Assembly: GCA_001969505.1 (NCBI GenBank)
Contig: LSSK01001071.1
Location: 1 to 13,369, forward strand
DNA: 13,369 nt
Reading direction: 5' to 3'
Source: Zancudomyces culisetae
Lineage: Eukaryota > Kickxellomycota > Harpellomycetes > Harpellales > Legeriomycetaceae
Below, one piece after another: positions 1 through 8,432 of this stretch (within the stretch, counting starts at the first letter, position 1; each line of letters begins with the position of its first letter). Made by a program: the position numbers and the translations under genes. A model generated the notes under the pieces. That model searched no databases and was not told the origin of the DNA. It worked only from the letters and a program-made list of their open reading frames with translations.

Positions 1-860
1 GCATAAGTATCTGTGTTGAGATCGCCAAAATTTGTATACAGCGCCCTGGTCTTTATCTGGTTGCTAATATATTCTGTACAAGTCTGAATATCGAATATTT
101 CTGGGTTGAATATTTTACTTTCTGGCTTGTAAATGCCACTAAAGCGGTTAGACAATATAATTTTTACTTTTCGTGAGGTTATACTTGGGTACGAGGATAG
201 ATATACAGCCAGCAGTTTTGATAAATCTGTATCTTCAAGACCAGTATCTGTTGAAGCACTACTAATACCAGCCGAAGATAGGAATCCTGTGATTATAAAT
301 GATCCATTAGAGTCTTCACAGGGATTTCTTATGTACTGCACAGAGTTATATGACTGGCATATCTCTTGGATTTTTTCATCTTTTCCAAATGCAGTAGGAT
401 GGGCATTGGTGGGGTTATATGGTTGTGGTTGTGGTTGTGATTGTGATTGTTTTACCTTTGCTTTACTTTTACTTGCAGCTGGTGAGCGGGATGTTGACTT
501 TTTTCTTTTGGAGTCTTTACTCTCACTTTTTTTAGAAGTACCAGCTGTTTTGTCTTGGATAGGTGGGGTGAAAAACGTAGGTTCTATAACAAGATCGTCA
601 AGTTCAAATACATGGTTTGATGAAACAGTTGATAAATCTATTCTTCCACCTGCAGATTGTGTTTGCAAGCTCAGTTCTGTAAAGTTGTAGAGATCCTCAA
701 GCCTATATACAAAGGTTGGATATTTTATCAGTTTTGTTACATTCTGGGCCCACTCTTTTCGTTTATACAAGTCATTTGATGTACCTGTAGTATATTCATA
801 TTGAAAACTTGTTGGTAACACTAATATAGTACTTATCAAGGTAAGTTGAAACGCTCTCAT
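1..860 (-). CDS. Unrecognised secreted protein, N-terminal 286 residues (cut by window edge)
   Basis: An open frame runs on the minus strand from the ATG at 860-858 through 286 codons to the window edge with no stop, so the C-terminus is missing. Residues 1-20 look like a signal peptide: MRAF, then a hydrophobic run LTLISTILVLP. This suggests entry into the secretory pathway. Three N-glycosylation sequons are visible (N40-V-T, N59-F-T, N185-G-S), with three cysteines (168, 181, 261). Residues 108-137 form a Lys/Ser-rich low-complexity stretch, followed by a Gln-Ser/Gln-Pro repeat (138-147) encoded by a CAA-rich microsatellite. A Lys-Arg pair at 33-34 and RKK at 119-121 could be dibasic processing sites, but this is inference. 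Segments 45-95 and 160-286 look like folded sequence. I do not recognise a family. The 185-codon open frame on the opposite strand (133-690) is its shadow. Confidence 0.75.
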   Translation of the reverse strand, partial: MRAFQLTLISTILVLPTSFQYEYTTGTSNDLYKRKEWAQNVTKLIKYPTFVYRLEDLYNFTELSLQTQSAGGRIDLSTVSSNHVFELDDLVIEPTFFTPPIQDKTAGTSKKSESKDSKRKKSTSRSPAASKSKAKVKQSQSQPQPQPYNPTNAHPTAFGKDEKIQEICQSYNSVQYIRNPCEDSNGSFIITGFLSSAGISSASTDTGLEDTDLSKLLAVYLSSYPSITSRKVKIILSNRFSGIYKPESKIFNPEIFDIQTCTEYISNQIKTRALYTNFGDLNTDTY

Positions 861-861
861 T

Positions 862-894
862 TTAAAGTATACTGGTTAATTCGAAAACAATCAT
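862..894 (-). other. Candidate 10-codon uORF abutting the secreted-protein start
   Basis: On the minus strand an ATG at 894-892 opens a frame of ten codons (MIVFELTSIL). It ends in TAA at 864-862, one base before the ATG of the main frame (860-858). If transcription starts downstream of the TATAAATA at 965-972, this uORF lies in the 5' leader and could control main-frame translation by termination and re-initiation. The sequence arrangement is seen directly; the function is inferred. Confidence 0.4.
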
Positions 895-1359
895 TTGCAA
901 TGGCGAATAAGAAGAAGACTGTGTTTTTGAAAAGATGAAGCGTAAAAAAACACGTTTACCCGCATATTTATAGTCATTGTTCCTAAACTTAAGATATAGT
1001 TAGCACATAACTAAAGCTTTTAAAAACCAAAAAAATTATAAACCATGAATACATCAACATAGCAAAGAATTAACTATGTTTGGGTAAATCATGATTAGCT
1101 AGAAAGAATTGGCAGCGGAAAAAGGTGAGAAACTCGGGAGTTTTGAGTAAAAATTGACCAAAAACGCAATAATGAGTATTATTTCCATCACATGCGCATC
1201 TTTAGACCACTTAGTTTGCCAAGTAAGTGAAATAAGGTGCATGTATGATCTTCAGACTTATAAGCGTATAAAAATAAGTAGATAAAATACAAATTGTATG
1301 ATTATGAGCAAGTGAATTGCATGGTGAGAGGATGAGGGGGGAGAGTAAAGAAAAAGCGT
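895..1359. other. Intergenic: INTS11 3' flank and promoter of the secreted-protein gene
   Basis: About 465 bases lie between the end of INTS11 and the leader of the leftmost gene, both on the minus strand. No ORF of note, tRNA or other structured RNA was recognised. It holds the TATAAATA at 965-972, several A-rich runs and an 8-bp palindrome ATGCGCAT at 1192-1199. I saw no canonical AATAAA for INTS11 on the minus strand. Confidence 0.6.
965..972 (-). promoter_or_regulatory. Candidate TATA box (TATAAATA) for the secreted-protein gene
   Basis: TATAAATA reads on the minus strand about 105 nt upstream of the ATG at 860. The identical octamer lies upstream of the acyl-CoA dehydrogenase gene (7822-7829), which supports real use. 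The transcription start is not known. Confidence 0.45.
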
Positions 1360-3366
1360 CTAAAATGATAAGATTTTGTTTAGAGCGGCAAACACAATAG
1401 ATGCGTATTCTTCAGACTTCAACTCCCAACTGATTTGCAATAAATTCAGAAATTTTTCATCGCCACGAGATTCTAGAGGAGGAATTTTTATAGAGACACC
1501 ACACCAAAACAAAGATGTGTGAATTTGATGACTAGTGGCAATGTTTGTCAATGATTTTGCACTTGAATCAGGTTTAAATTTTTTATTCGCAGTTTCCTCA
1601 CTACCCTCACCACTATCAGCTGAATCATTCTGAGAAGCCAATGACGAGGACAAAAAATTTCCAGAAATCCCAAAAGATTGAAGCAGAGTGTCATGCAATA
1701 ACAAGATGAGTTTCGACTCTGGGTTGTCGCTATCTTGTAAACCAAACTTTGATTTAAGCTTTATACCATCAAAATGCCGGAAGGTAGAGAAATAGAAAAT
1801 AGGCAAAGGCAAGTTGGATGAACTACCACTTGATGGGACAGAGGATGATGGATTGATCGAGTCTGTAGACACTAAACGAATGGTATTGTCTGTGGAATCT
1901 CTGACTAAAACAGCTTCAAACGGAATGCTGCATAAAGGAATAGATTCAACCCAGTCATGATTTGTGCTCCTACTATTCAAATAGGCAGCTCTTACAGCTT
2001 TGCTCGAGACAAACGTTTTGACCAAGTCGTCAACATCAATGTCTAGCATTTCACCGTTCGCTGGAAAAAAGCAAGGAAGATGAAATTCTTCTTTAATCTT
2101 TGAATGAAGAAACTCCATTCGCGATTTCTCTCCATGAACCAAGACAACATTTTTGGGACTGGCGTGGCGAATAAGTTCCATGATTCCTTTAGCATCAGCG
2201 TGAGCACTAAAAGAAAGGTTTTCAACACGCAAGTTAACATTGACCTTGGTAAATGGATCAACATCTACCTGTTTATCCCCGTTAAGCACTTTAGCTCCAA
2301 CCGTGTTTGCAACACAATATCCAGGAATAATAAGCATATTTTTAGGATCAGGTGCCCACTTCTTGAAGATTTCTAGGGACATTCCGATATGAAGCATGCC
2401 TGGAGTTGCAAAAGTCACCATTGGCCCAGGTAGATCCATATATTCATGTTTCCACGGTTTGATATACTTGAAATCGAACGGATTCCGTTTTACATATGAG
2501 TTCTTAACTTTTTGATTTGTCCAGTTAATAAAAAGCTTGTAGAATCTATTGGCTTTTTCTGTCAGACCCGCAGAGAAGTAAACAGGTACGGTGAGCTCCA
2601 TCCTTTCCCAATACGTTTCCACCAAAATACAAAGCTCCTGCGCCCTCCCCAACGCAAAGCAGGGAATTAGCACTTTCCCCCCATTCTTTACACAGCTGTG
2701 AACCTTTTCTAAAAAGTCTCGCTCTCTAGCTCTTTTTGAATCGCGAATTGTTGTTCCATAAGTAGATTCAGTTATTAAAACAGTAGGCTTAATCCTATCT
2801 ACCCAAGCAGCGCCCAAATGCCTATCAGGAGTCATGTTATAATCCCCCGTGTACAAAACCGACTCATTTCCGCATTTTGCGTAAACCATAGCTGCACCTA
2901 GCACATGTCCAGCATAGTACGCTCGTAATTCCAGTTCTTCATCTACCATTATTGTTTCGTGTAAGTTCATCGTTACCACTTTGTTCATACAATCTCGGAT
3001 ATTCTGGGTAGTAAAAAAATTAGTCTCGCCCTTTTTTTCCACTGTAATTTTCCTATAGTCTTCAAGTAGAATAGGACATATTGCCTTGGTTGGTGCTGTC
3101 ATATATATTGGCCCATCGTATCCCAGCTGCTCAGTGAAATGTGGCAGTGCTCCACAATGATCTAAATGAAAGTGGGTTATTACGAGAGCGTCGATTCGTT
3201 CCGTGAAACTCCCTGCTCCAGCTATAAGAGAAAAATCTGGAAATCTTTTTTCATCATTGTGACCCATGTGCATTCCGCAGTCAAACATTATGGTCTTATT
3301 GTTTAGTGTTACTATGACACAGGACTTGCCAACATCCTGGCCTGCTCCCAAGGGTATTATTTTCAT
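1360..3366 (-). CDS. INTS11: Integrator complex subunit 11 (metallo-beta-lactamase/beta-CASP RNA endonuclease)
   Basis: A 668-residue protein matching INTS11, the CPSF73-like nuclease that cleaves nascent RNA polymerase II transcripts such as snRNA precursors (CPSF73-II in plants). The match to INTS11 rather than CPSF73/Ysh1 rests on the N-terminus ([19 protein letters not shown]), [20 protein letters not shown] and [16 protein letters not shown]. Metal and catalytic residues are all present: D29, HFHLDH at 65-70, H154, D175, then beta-CASP motif A E200, motif B SFSAHAD with H389 and motif C VHGE with H411. Residues from about 450 to the end are diverged, with a Ser-rich segment (500-520) and an acidic/Ser stretch with a basic NKKFK (594-598) that could be an NLS. 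The human protein is about 600 residues, so the C-terminus is longer here. No intron is needed. The start is the first Met and aligns with the family N-terminus. Confidence 0.93.
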   Translation of the reverse strand: MKIIPLGAGQDVGKSCVIVTLNNKTIMFDCGMHMGHNDEKRFPDFSLIAGAGSFTERIDALVITHFHLDHCGALPHFTEQLGYDGPIYMTAPTKAICPILLEDYRKITVEKKGETNFFTTQNIRDCMNKVVTMNLHETIMVDEELELRAYYAGHVLGAAMVYAKCGNESVLYTGDYNMTPDRHLGAAWVDRIKPTVLITESTYGTTIRDSKRARERDFLEKVHSCVKNGGKVLIPCFALGRAQELCILVETYWERMELTVPVYFSAGLTEKANRFYKLFINWTNQKVKNSYVKRNPFDFKYIKPWKHEYMDLPGPMVTFATPGMLHIGMSLEIFKKWAPDPKNMLIIPGYCVANTVGAKVLNGDKQVDVDPFTKVNVNLRVENLSFSAHADAKGIMELIRHASPKNVVLVHGEKSRMEFLHSKIKEEFHLPCFFPANGEMLDIDVDDLVKTFVSSKAVRAAYLNSRSTNHDWVESIPLCSIPFEAVLVRDSTDNTIRLVSTDSINPSSSVPSSGSSSNLPLPIFYFSTFRHFDGIKLKSKFGLQDSDNPESKLILLLHDTLLQSFGISGNFLSSSLASQNDSADSGEGSEETANKKFKPDSSAKSLTNIATSHQIHTSLFWCGVSIKIPPLESRGDEKFLNLLQISWELKSEEYASIVFAALNKILSF

Positions 3367-3427
3367 CTATAATTCCAAATCTAAGGTAAAATACTTTATT
3401 TGTGGACTTGTGTAATTAAGCAAAGCG

Positions 3428-3433
3428 TTTATA
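3428..3433 (-). promoter_or_regulatory. Candidate TATA box (TATAAA) for INTS11
   Basis: TATAAA on the minus strand lies 62-67 nt upstream of the INTS11 ATG, a plausible distance for a short leader. There is no other support. Confidence 0.35.
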
Positions 3434-3525
3434 GTAGAATTGGTTAAAAGTAAGTGTGTTTTTTTGATTTATTTACTTTTTATTAATTTATTTGCATTTC
3501 CGGGAAAATCATGAATTTTGAAATT

Positions 3526-3549
3526 AAATCCAAATCCAAATCCAAATCC
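3526..3549 (+). repeat. Tandem hexamer (AAATCC)x4
   Basis: Four perfect copies of AAATCC, followed by a degenerate fifth (AAATAT), lie in the 357-bp gap between the INTS11 start and the AFG2 stop. The gap otherwise holds the INTS11 promoter and the AFG2 3' flank. This is a microsatellite of unknown role. Confidence 0.85.
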
Positions 3550-3648
3550 AAATATTTAGGTTGAAACGGTAGAGTGAAGGTAGAGTGTTCATAGTGGTGA
3601 ACAGAATTCTATAAACGCCTCAAACAAGCTGTAGGCCACACTTCCAAT

Positions 3649-3654
3649 TTTATT
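3649..3654 (-). terminator. Candidate AFG2 polyadenylation signal (AATAAA)
   Basis: AATAAA on the minus strand begins 70 nt past the AFG2 stop codon (TAA at 3724-3726), the expected spacing for a short 3' UTR. It sits between AFG2 and the INTS11 promoter. Confidence 0.45.
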
Positions 3655-3723
3655 TACAGTAATACAATTACATCTCCGAATATAATAAAAATGGTCCAAA
3701 AGCCTCATACTCTGGCTAAACCT

Positions 3724-6080
3724 TTAATTGAAAATGTTTTTGTAAAACTCTATCATCTCAGGGGTAATCCGCTTTTTGAAGCCAGAAAGTGCTTTTTTGA
3801 AGTGTCTGATATCAACACATTCGTTATCAAAGTCTTCATCAATGGCACAGATCGCGGATTCTTGACAAAGACTAACAACCTCAGCACCAGAAAATCCGTC
3901 ACATAGATGGGCCAACTCCTCAGCCTTTACAGCTGATTCATTAATCGACATCTTTTTAAACTGGATATTAAATATTGAGCACCGAGCTTGATAGTCAGGA
4001 GGAGGTACATATATAATATGGTCAAATCTCCCGGGTCTTAGCAAAGCTGGATCAATGATATCGGGTCTGTTTGTAGCAGCAACAACAATAACGTTAGTTA
4101 GACTGTCTATACCATCGAGCTCGATCAAAAGTTGCGATAAAACCCTGTCGTTCACACTAGAACCAGAATCTGATCCACTTCGTTTTATCGATAAGGAATC
4201 AATCTCATCGAAAAAGATGATTGAAGGCGAGGCTTGTCTGGCAAGTTTGAATACGCGTTTCACGGCTTTTTCCGACTCGCCTACATATTTATTGAATAGC
4301 TCCGGCCCCTTCACAGCAATAAAATTCAGCTTCGACTCAGTCGCCAGTGCTTTGGCTACTAGTGTCTTGCTACACCCAGGGGGTCCATACAACATTATCC
4401 CTTTTGTTGGGGTAATTCCCATTTGCCGCAACCTGTCAGCGTGTTTGAGCGGCCATTCAACCGTTTCCTGTAAAAGCTGCTTTAGCTCATCCTGACCGCC
4501 AATATCTGACCAGTGAACATTGGGAATATCCAACTGGATTTCACGCATGCTACTTGGTTTTATCTCTGGCATGGCTACCACAAAATCGTCGATGGTTAGA
4601 AAAAGTTCGCTGAGTGGCTTCGGCGACTTACTGTGTCGCTTTATCGCCCTTACTCCAGCCTCAGTACACAGTGCCATTATATCTGCTCCCACAAACCCGT
4701 GCAATCCAGCGCTGATTTCTTTAAACTGCGAGTCTGTGAGAATGTTTGGTACATTTGCTAGTAGTACTTGCAGGATCTCACAACGCTCAGATTCATTGGG
4801 TACACCGATCTCGACTTCTCTGTCAAATCTACCCGGCCTCCGTAGAGCCTCGTCAATTGCACTGGGTCTATTGGTTGCTGCAATGACTACAACCTTGCTG
4901 TTTGCCGTTGCAAGTCCATCCATAAGCGTCAGGAGCGTGGTTACTATCCGTTTTCCTGTCTGAGTGGTGTTTCGGTCGTCTCTACTTGGACATATGGCAT
5001 CTATTTCATCAATAAATATCACACTAGGTGAATTCTCGGCAGCCTCTTCAAAGATTTTCACGAGTTTCTGCTCCGCCTCACCATAGTATTTATTGTTGAT
5101 CTCTGTCCCATCAACTATAACCACATTTGCATGTGTTTCCTCAGCCACAGCTTTTGCTATTAAGCTTTTTCCTGTTCCTGGTGGGCCGTAAAGAAGCACT
5201 CCACGTGGTGGCGCGATCCCATGTTTTTCGAATATTTCGCTTTTCAACAGCGGTAGTTCTACAACTTCCCTAACTTGTTCCACTTGCTTACTTAATCCCC
5301 CAATCCTATTATAACCTCCGTTTTTCGTGCCTTGTTGTATCTTTTTCGGTAATTTATTTTCAAGCACTTTTGTAGTTTCGTCGATTTTGAAATATCCACT
5401 CAGTTCATCACTAGAAACTATTTTGCTCAAAAGCTTTTTCCCGCCAAGGCTAAATTCAAACTCGTAGTTTGTGTTCAACACAGGCCGCTTTACTATGTTT
5501 ATATTTATATTTATATTTATATAGAAACAGTGGATAAATAAAAACAATAAGTATGAAACTCTAATCCACCAAGCCAATTTAACTTTTCTTACTCCACACC
5601 AAAATTCTAAGTGACTTACTTAATTCTTCTTTGATCCGTTCGAGAACCTTGGCATTAAGCACCATTTGCTCATTGTCGAGAAGTTCAACTTCTATCGTCT
5701 TTGATACAATTATTTTCTCTGTAATGCTGCCCACTTTAACCTTTTCGCCTATTTTGCACTTCAAATTCGACCTGATAATACCATTTAACTGAATCTCCTT
5801 TGGCTTAGCCGTAAACGAAGGCCAAGCAACTCCACCATATCGTTCTTCGCCCTAAATCAAAAAATCAATTACCGTTAAATCCTCATCCTTGTTAAAAACT
5901 ATTGTCTACCTGTATGAAATCCAGACAGCTAACCCCTACCTTCAAAACTGAAACTAATTCTCCAGCACACAATCCATATTGCCTCATTTCTTCGATCCCT
6001 ACATAAATTATACAGTACTCATCCTCCTTCTCCACCTCTCTTTGGCCCACAGTAAAATTGACATTATCTTTAAGCACCAT
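3724..6080 (-). CDS. AFG2: AFG2/SPATA5-type tandem AAA-ATPase, three exons
   Basis: Spliced model: exon 1 6080-5940, exon 2 5851-5620, exon 3 5492-3724, 713 residues. The known family role is ATP-driven release of shuttling factors such as Rlp24 from cytoplasmic pre-60S ribosomes (Drg1/Afg2). The N-domain (about 1-165) spans exons 1-2 and the start of exon 3, including YVGIEEM and GGVAWPSF. D1 AAA has Walker A GPPGTGKS (227-234), Walker B VIFIDEIDA (282-290) and LRRPGRFD. D2 has Walker A GPPGCSKT (494-501), Walker B IIFFDEID (549-556) and LLRPGRFD. The GCSKT form is characteristic of AFG2 rather than Cdc48. Start: the ATG at 6080 has an in-frame TAA upstream. The frame carried upstream of exon 3, giving a Met-Ala-Trp-Trp start and an Ile-Asn repeat, is intron sequence. 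In-frame alternative donors exist at both introns. Length is a little below yeast Afg2 (780). Confidence 0.9.
5493..5619 (-). other. AFG2 intron 2 (127 nt)
   Basis: The donor GTAAGT (5619-5614) and acceptor ...ACATAG (ending 5493) join phase-1 exons to give EEL-I-KRPVL, restoring one frame through the N-domain into D1. The exon 2 frame otherwise stops at 5581-5579. A second donor, GTAAGA at 5592, has the same phase and would add nine residues. The AT-rich 3' part carries a hexamer repeat. No strong branch site was recognised. Confidence 0.75.
5498..5521 (+). repeat. Tandem hexamer (TTTATA)x4 inside AFG2 intron 2
   Basis: Four perfect TTTATA units sit just upstream of the intron acceptor, so on the transcript they read (TATAAA)4 a few bases before ACATAG. 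Read as protein they give the Ile-Asn run in the unspliced frame, which is one reason to regard that frame as non-coding. Confidence 0.85.
5852..5939 (-). other. AFG2 intron 1 (88 nt)
   Basis: The donor GTAGGG (5939-5934) and acceptor TTGATTTAG (ending 5852) join phase-0 exons to give SVLK-GEERYGGVAWPSF, which resembles the AFG2 N-domain. The exon 1 frame stops at 5894-5892 if unspliced. An alternative donor GTAGAC at 5909 is in the same phase and would insert ten residues (VGVSCLDFIQ). TTTAAC within the intron could serve as a branch site. Confidence 0.7.
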
Positions 6081-6365
6081 TCTATTATGACTACTCCTAG
6101 TTTTTCTTTATTTATTATTTGTTTTGAAAAGAAGGTTGTAATGGAACCTATAAAAAAGCATATCGAAAGAGCTAAATCGGAACAACTTTTTCTATTTTTC
6201 AAAAAATTTGACTTTGGATCAGTCCAATTACATTGACTTGATCCAATAGTGTGCTTTTCAGTTTGTAGTGCTTTCTAGAACTTAAGTGCTTTATCCGATT
6301 ACAAATTAGAGCGAAAAAAAAAGATATATAAATACCACTGTTGACTTCAAAATATCAACACAAGT

Positions 6366-7670
6366 TTAAATTTTGGCATTAATAGTATTTCTCTTTAGAT
6401 ATTTCTTAACTTCAGATCTTCCAAGTTGGAAAAGATGTACTTCATCCGGTCCATCAGCAATTCGCAGAGTTCGGGTGTTTGCATACATGCTAGCAAGTGG
6501 TGTATCTGGACCCACGCCCATTGCACCATGTGCCTGTATCGCTCTGTCAATAACCTTCAATGCAGCACTAGGTGCGTACACTTTAGCCATGGCAATCTCT
6601 TTTTTGGCTTTAGCAGCGCCGTAAAGATCGATTTTGTGGGCTGCATCTAAAACTAAATGCCTAGCTACATCAATTTCGATTCTTGATTTAGCTATCCACT
6701 CCAGGATGACTCTGTTTTCTGCAAGAGGCTTGTTCTGAACCTTCCTACTTATAACTCGACCCAACATTGTATCCAATGCTCTTTCGGCCACCCCAATGGT
6801 TCTCATCGCATGATGAATTCTTCCTGGTCCCAACCTTCCTTGCACAATTTCAAAGCCTCTACCTTCTCCAAGTATCATGTTTTCTTTGGGGATAAATACA
6901 TTGTTGAACTCTACTTCAGAATGTCCCTTTGGTGCTCCATCATATCCAAATACTGGTAGCACTCTCACAATTCTAACTCCAGGGCTATCTACTGGAACGA
7001 CTACCACACTATGTTGGTTATGAATCTGTTTGATTCCGTCCTCTACATAGTCATTTTTTAACTCTGTGCTGGTACTACCACCACTACGCACCATTACTAT
7101 AAATATCCTAGTTTCTGGATTGCTAGAACCAGAAATCCACCATTTTCTTCCATTAACAATGTATCCGCCTTGGGTCTGTGTCAGTCTGCAATCAATGTTT
7201 ACGGCATCTGAGGATGCTACTGCCGGCTCTGTCATAGCAAACGCACTTCTGATCTCACCGTTCATCAATGGAGTCAACCATTTGTCCTTTTGTTGCTGAT
7301 TTCCATACTTTGCCAGAACTTCCATATTACCGGTATCCGGAGCACTGCAGTTGGTTGCGACACTTGCTAGATACCCCGATCTGCCCATAATTTCACACAA
7401 GTGTGAGTACTCATAGTTGGTGAGTCCTGGGCTTTCTTTGTATTCTTTAGGTAGAAACAGGTTCCACAAACCCAATCTTTTGGCTTTTGCCTTTAGCTCT
7501 GCCATGACTGGTGGTATCTTTTCCCACCTTTCAGCGCCCACTCCTAATTCACGTTTGTATCTCTGCTCGTTTGGAATACAGTCTTCCTCAACAAACTTTT
7601 TCAAAACGTCGAGCATTTTGACAACTCTCGGAGAAAGCGGAGGAGGTGGTGGTGTTGAGGTGGTCGCCAT
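6366..7670 (-). CDS. ACAD10/ACAD11-type acyl-CoA dehydrogenase, probably peroxisomal
   Basis: A 434-residue flavoenzyme of the acyl-CoA dehydrogenase family, which introduces an alpha-beta double bond into acyl-CoA using FAD. Landmarks: N-terminal helical domain (about 15-130), AFAMTEPAVASSDA (143-156), GRKWWISGSSNP (174-185), GRGFEIVQGRLGPGRIHHAMR (270-290), RAIQAHGAMG (386-395) and ADGPDEVH (415-422). RLGPGRIHH and ADGPDEVH place it with the ACAD10/11 group rather than the medium- or short-chain enzymes. The aminoglycoside-phosphotransferase-like kinase domain that precedes the dehydrogenase in animal ACAD10/11 is absent. A polar insert of about 20 residues (196-219) lies in the middle domain. 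The C-terminal tripeptide Ala-Lys-Ile fits the PTS1 consensus, so peroxisomal import is inferred. The N-terminus has a Pro run (7-11) and no clear mitochondrial presequence. Confidence 0.9.
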   Translation of the reverse strand: MATTSTPPPPPLSPRVVKMLDVLKKFVEEDCIPNEQRYKRELGVGAERWEKIPPVMAELKAKAKRLGLWNLFLPKEYKESPGLTNYEYSHLCEIMGRSGYLASVATNCSAPDTGNMEVLAKYGNQQQKDKWLTPLMNGEIRSAFAMTEPAVASSDAVNIDCRLTQTQGGYIVNGRKWWISGSSNPETRIFIVMVRSGGSTSTELKNDYVEDGIKQIHNQHSVVVVPVDSPGVRIVRVLPVFGYDGAPKGHSEVEFNNVFIPKENMILGEGRGFEIVQGRLGPGRIHHAMRTIGVAERALDTMLGRVISRKVQNKPLAENRVILEWIAKSRIEIDVARHLVLDAAHKIDLYGAAKAKKEIAMAKVYAPSAALKVIDRAIQAHGAMGVGPDTPLASMYANTRTLRIADGPDEVHLFQLGRSEVKKYLKRNTINAKI

Positions 7671-7821
7671 ATTTTTTCCTGTCTGTCTCAGTTATAGTTT
7701 GGTAATAAGAATAACAACGGAGAAAAAAAAGTCTCTTTTTCAAAGCAAAACGATCGTGTAAGGTATTTTCAAGAACACCAAGCGTAGCTGCAAATAAATA
7801 TCTTAACGAACCGATGTTATC

Positions 7822-7829
7822 TATTTATA
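7822..7829 (-). promoter_or_regulatory. Candidate TATA box (TATAAATA) for ACAD
   Basis: TATAAATA on the minus strand, about 152 nt upstream of the ACAD ATG at 7670. It is the same octamer as upstream of the secreted-protein gene. The leader length it implies is reasonable for a fungal gene. Confidence 0.4.
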
Positions 7830-8404
7830 AACCCAATAAACAACACATATGCTGAACCATATAGAGTTAATCAGGGAGTTTTCACTTTGGTTGCATGAAC
7901 TTTGATGAAACAAGGGGAGGCTAAATTGAAACACTAAAGAAAAATAGATGCAAAAGTGCTGGTGTATCACAAGCTAGGTCAAAGGTAATTGTGCTGTTTT
8001 TTTTTTAATAATCTTTTCACGCCTTAAGATTGTCTGCTAATCTCAATCGGAGGTGTATAGCGGAAAATAAACTCAGAGAATCTGGGATACAAAAGATATC
8101 CATATCCATATATCACCCAGTACGAATTTTTTTCTTTAAAAAAGAAGGAACGTATACACCAAGAATGTGATATATCATGAAAACATCAATTCCAGTCGAT
8201 ATATGCCTGATTGGCTCCTAGTGTGCCTCTCTTTCTTGAAAGCATTCCGGTTTTTTCGTTTGGTGCATAAATCTTGAGTTCTCCATTTGCTCACCCTAAA
8301 AATTTTTCCAATAATTTACATCAATTTGTTTTCGCGACTTGGATCACTCTTTGTTTGTAAACTTGATTATAGAAAAAGCAGTTTTAATTTTGCTCTTATT
8401 AGTG

Positions 8405-8412
8405 TATATAAA
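8405..8412 (+). promoter_or_regulatory. TATATAAA very close to the PPIL2 start
   Basis: This TATA-like octamer ends only 20 nt before the PPIL2 ATG (8433). If it sets initiation 25-30 nt downstream, the mRNA would be almost leaderless. The ATG itself is firm because the MGKGTDKLYIT start is conserved in the family. The site may therefore not act as a classical TATA box, or initiation may occur upstream of it. Confidence 0.3.
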
Positions 8413-8432
8413 CCAAAAGCGAATAGATACAA

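Larger units (their letters stand above)
7671..8432. other. Divergent promoter region between ACAD and PPIL2
   Basis: These 762 bases hold no convincing ORF or RNA gene. Seen: a minus-strand TATAAATA (7822-7829), a plus-strand TATATAAA (8405-8412), a minus-strand CCAAT (8210-8214), a T9 run near 8000, two interleaved inverted repeats (8052-8059 with 8153-8160, and 8108-8116 with 8167-8175) and a small TTCTTT/AAAGAA hairpin at 8132-8146. Opposed genes this close may share regulation. Confidence 0.6.

Noticed and set aside
133-690. 185-codon plus-strand open frame
   Set aside because: It is antisense to the open minus-strand secreted-protein frame, and its Cys/Gly/Asp run is just the complement of the CAA-rich microsatellite. 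It has no recognisable domain.
5493-5577. Hydrophobic N-terminal extension with an Ile-Asn repeat on AFG2
   Set aside because: It could look like a membrane anchor, but it is intron 2 sequence: a (TTTATA) microsatellite before a TAG acceptor, with the true N-domain encoded upstream in phase.
6008-6202. 64-codon minus-strand frame overlapping AFG2 exon 1
   Set aside because: A different frame from the recognisable N-domain, with no family resemblance.
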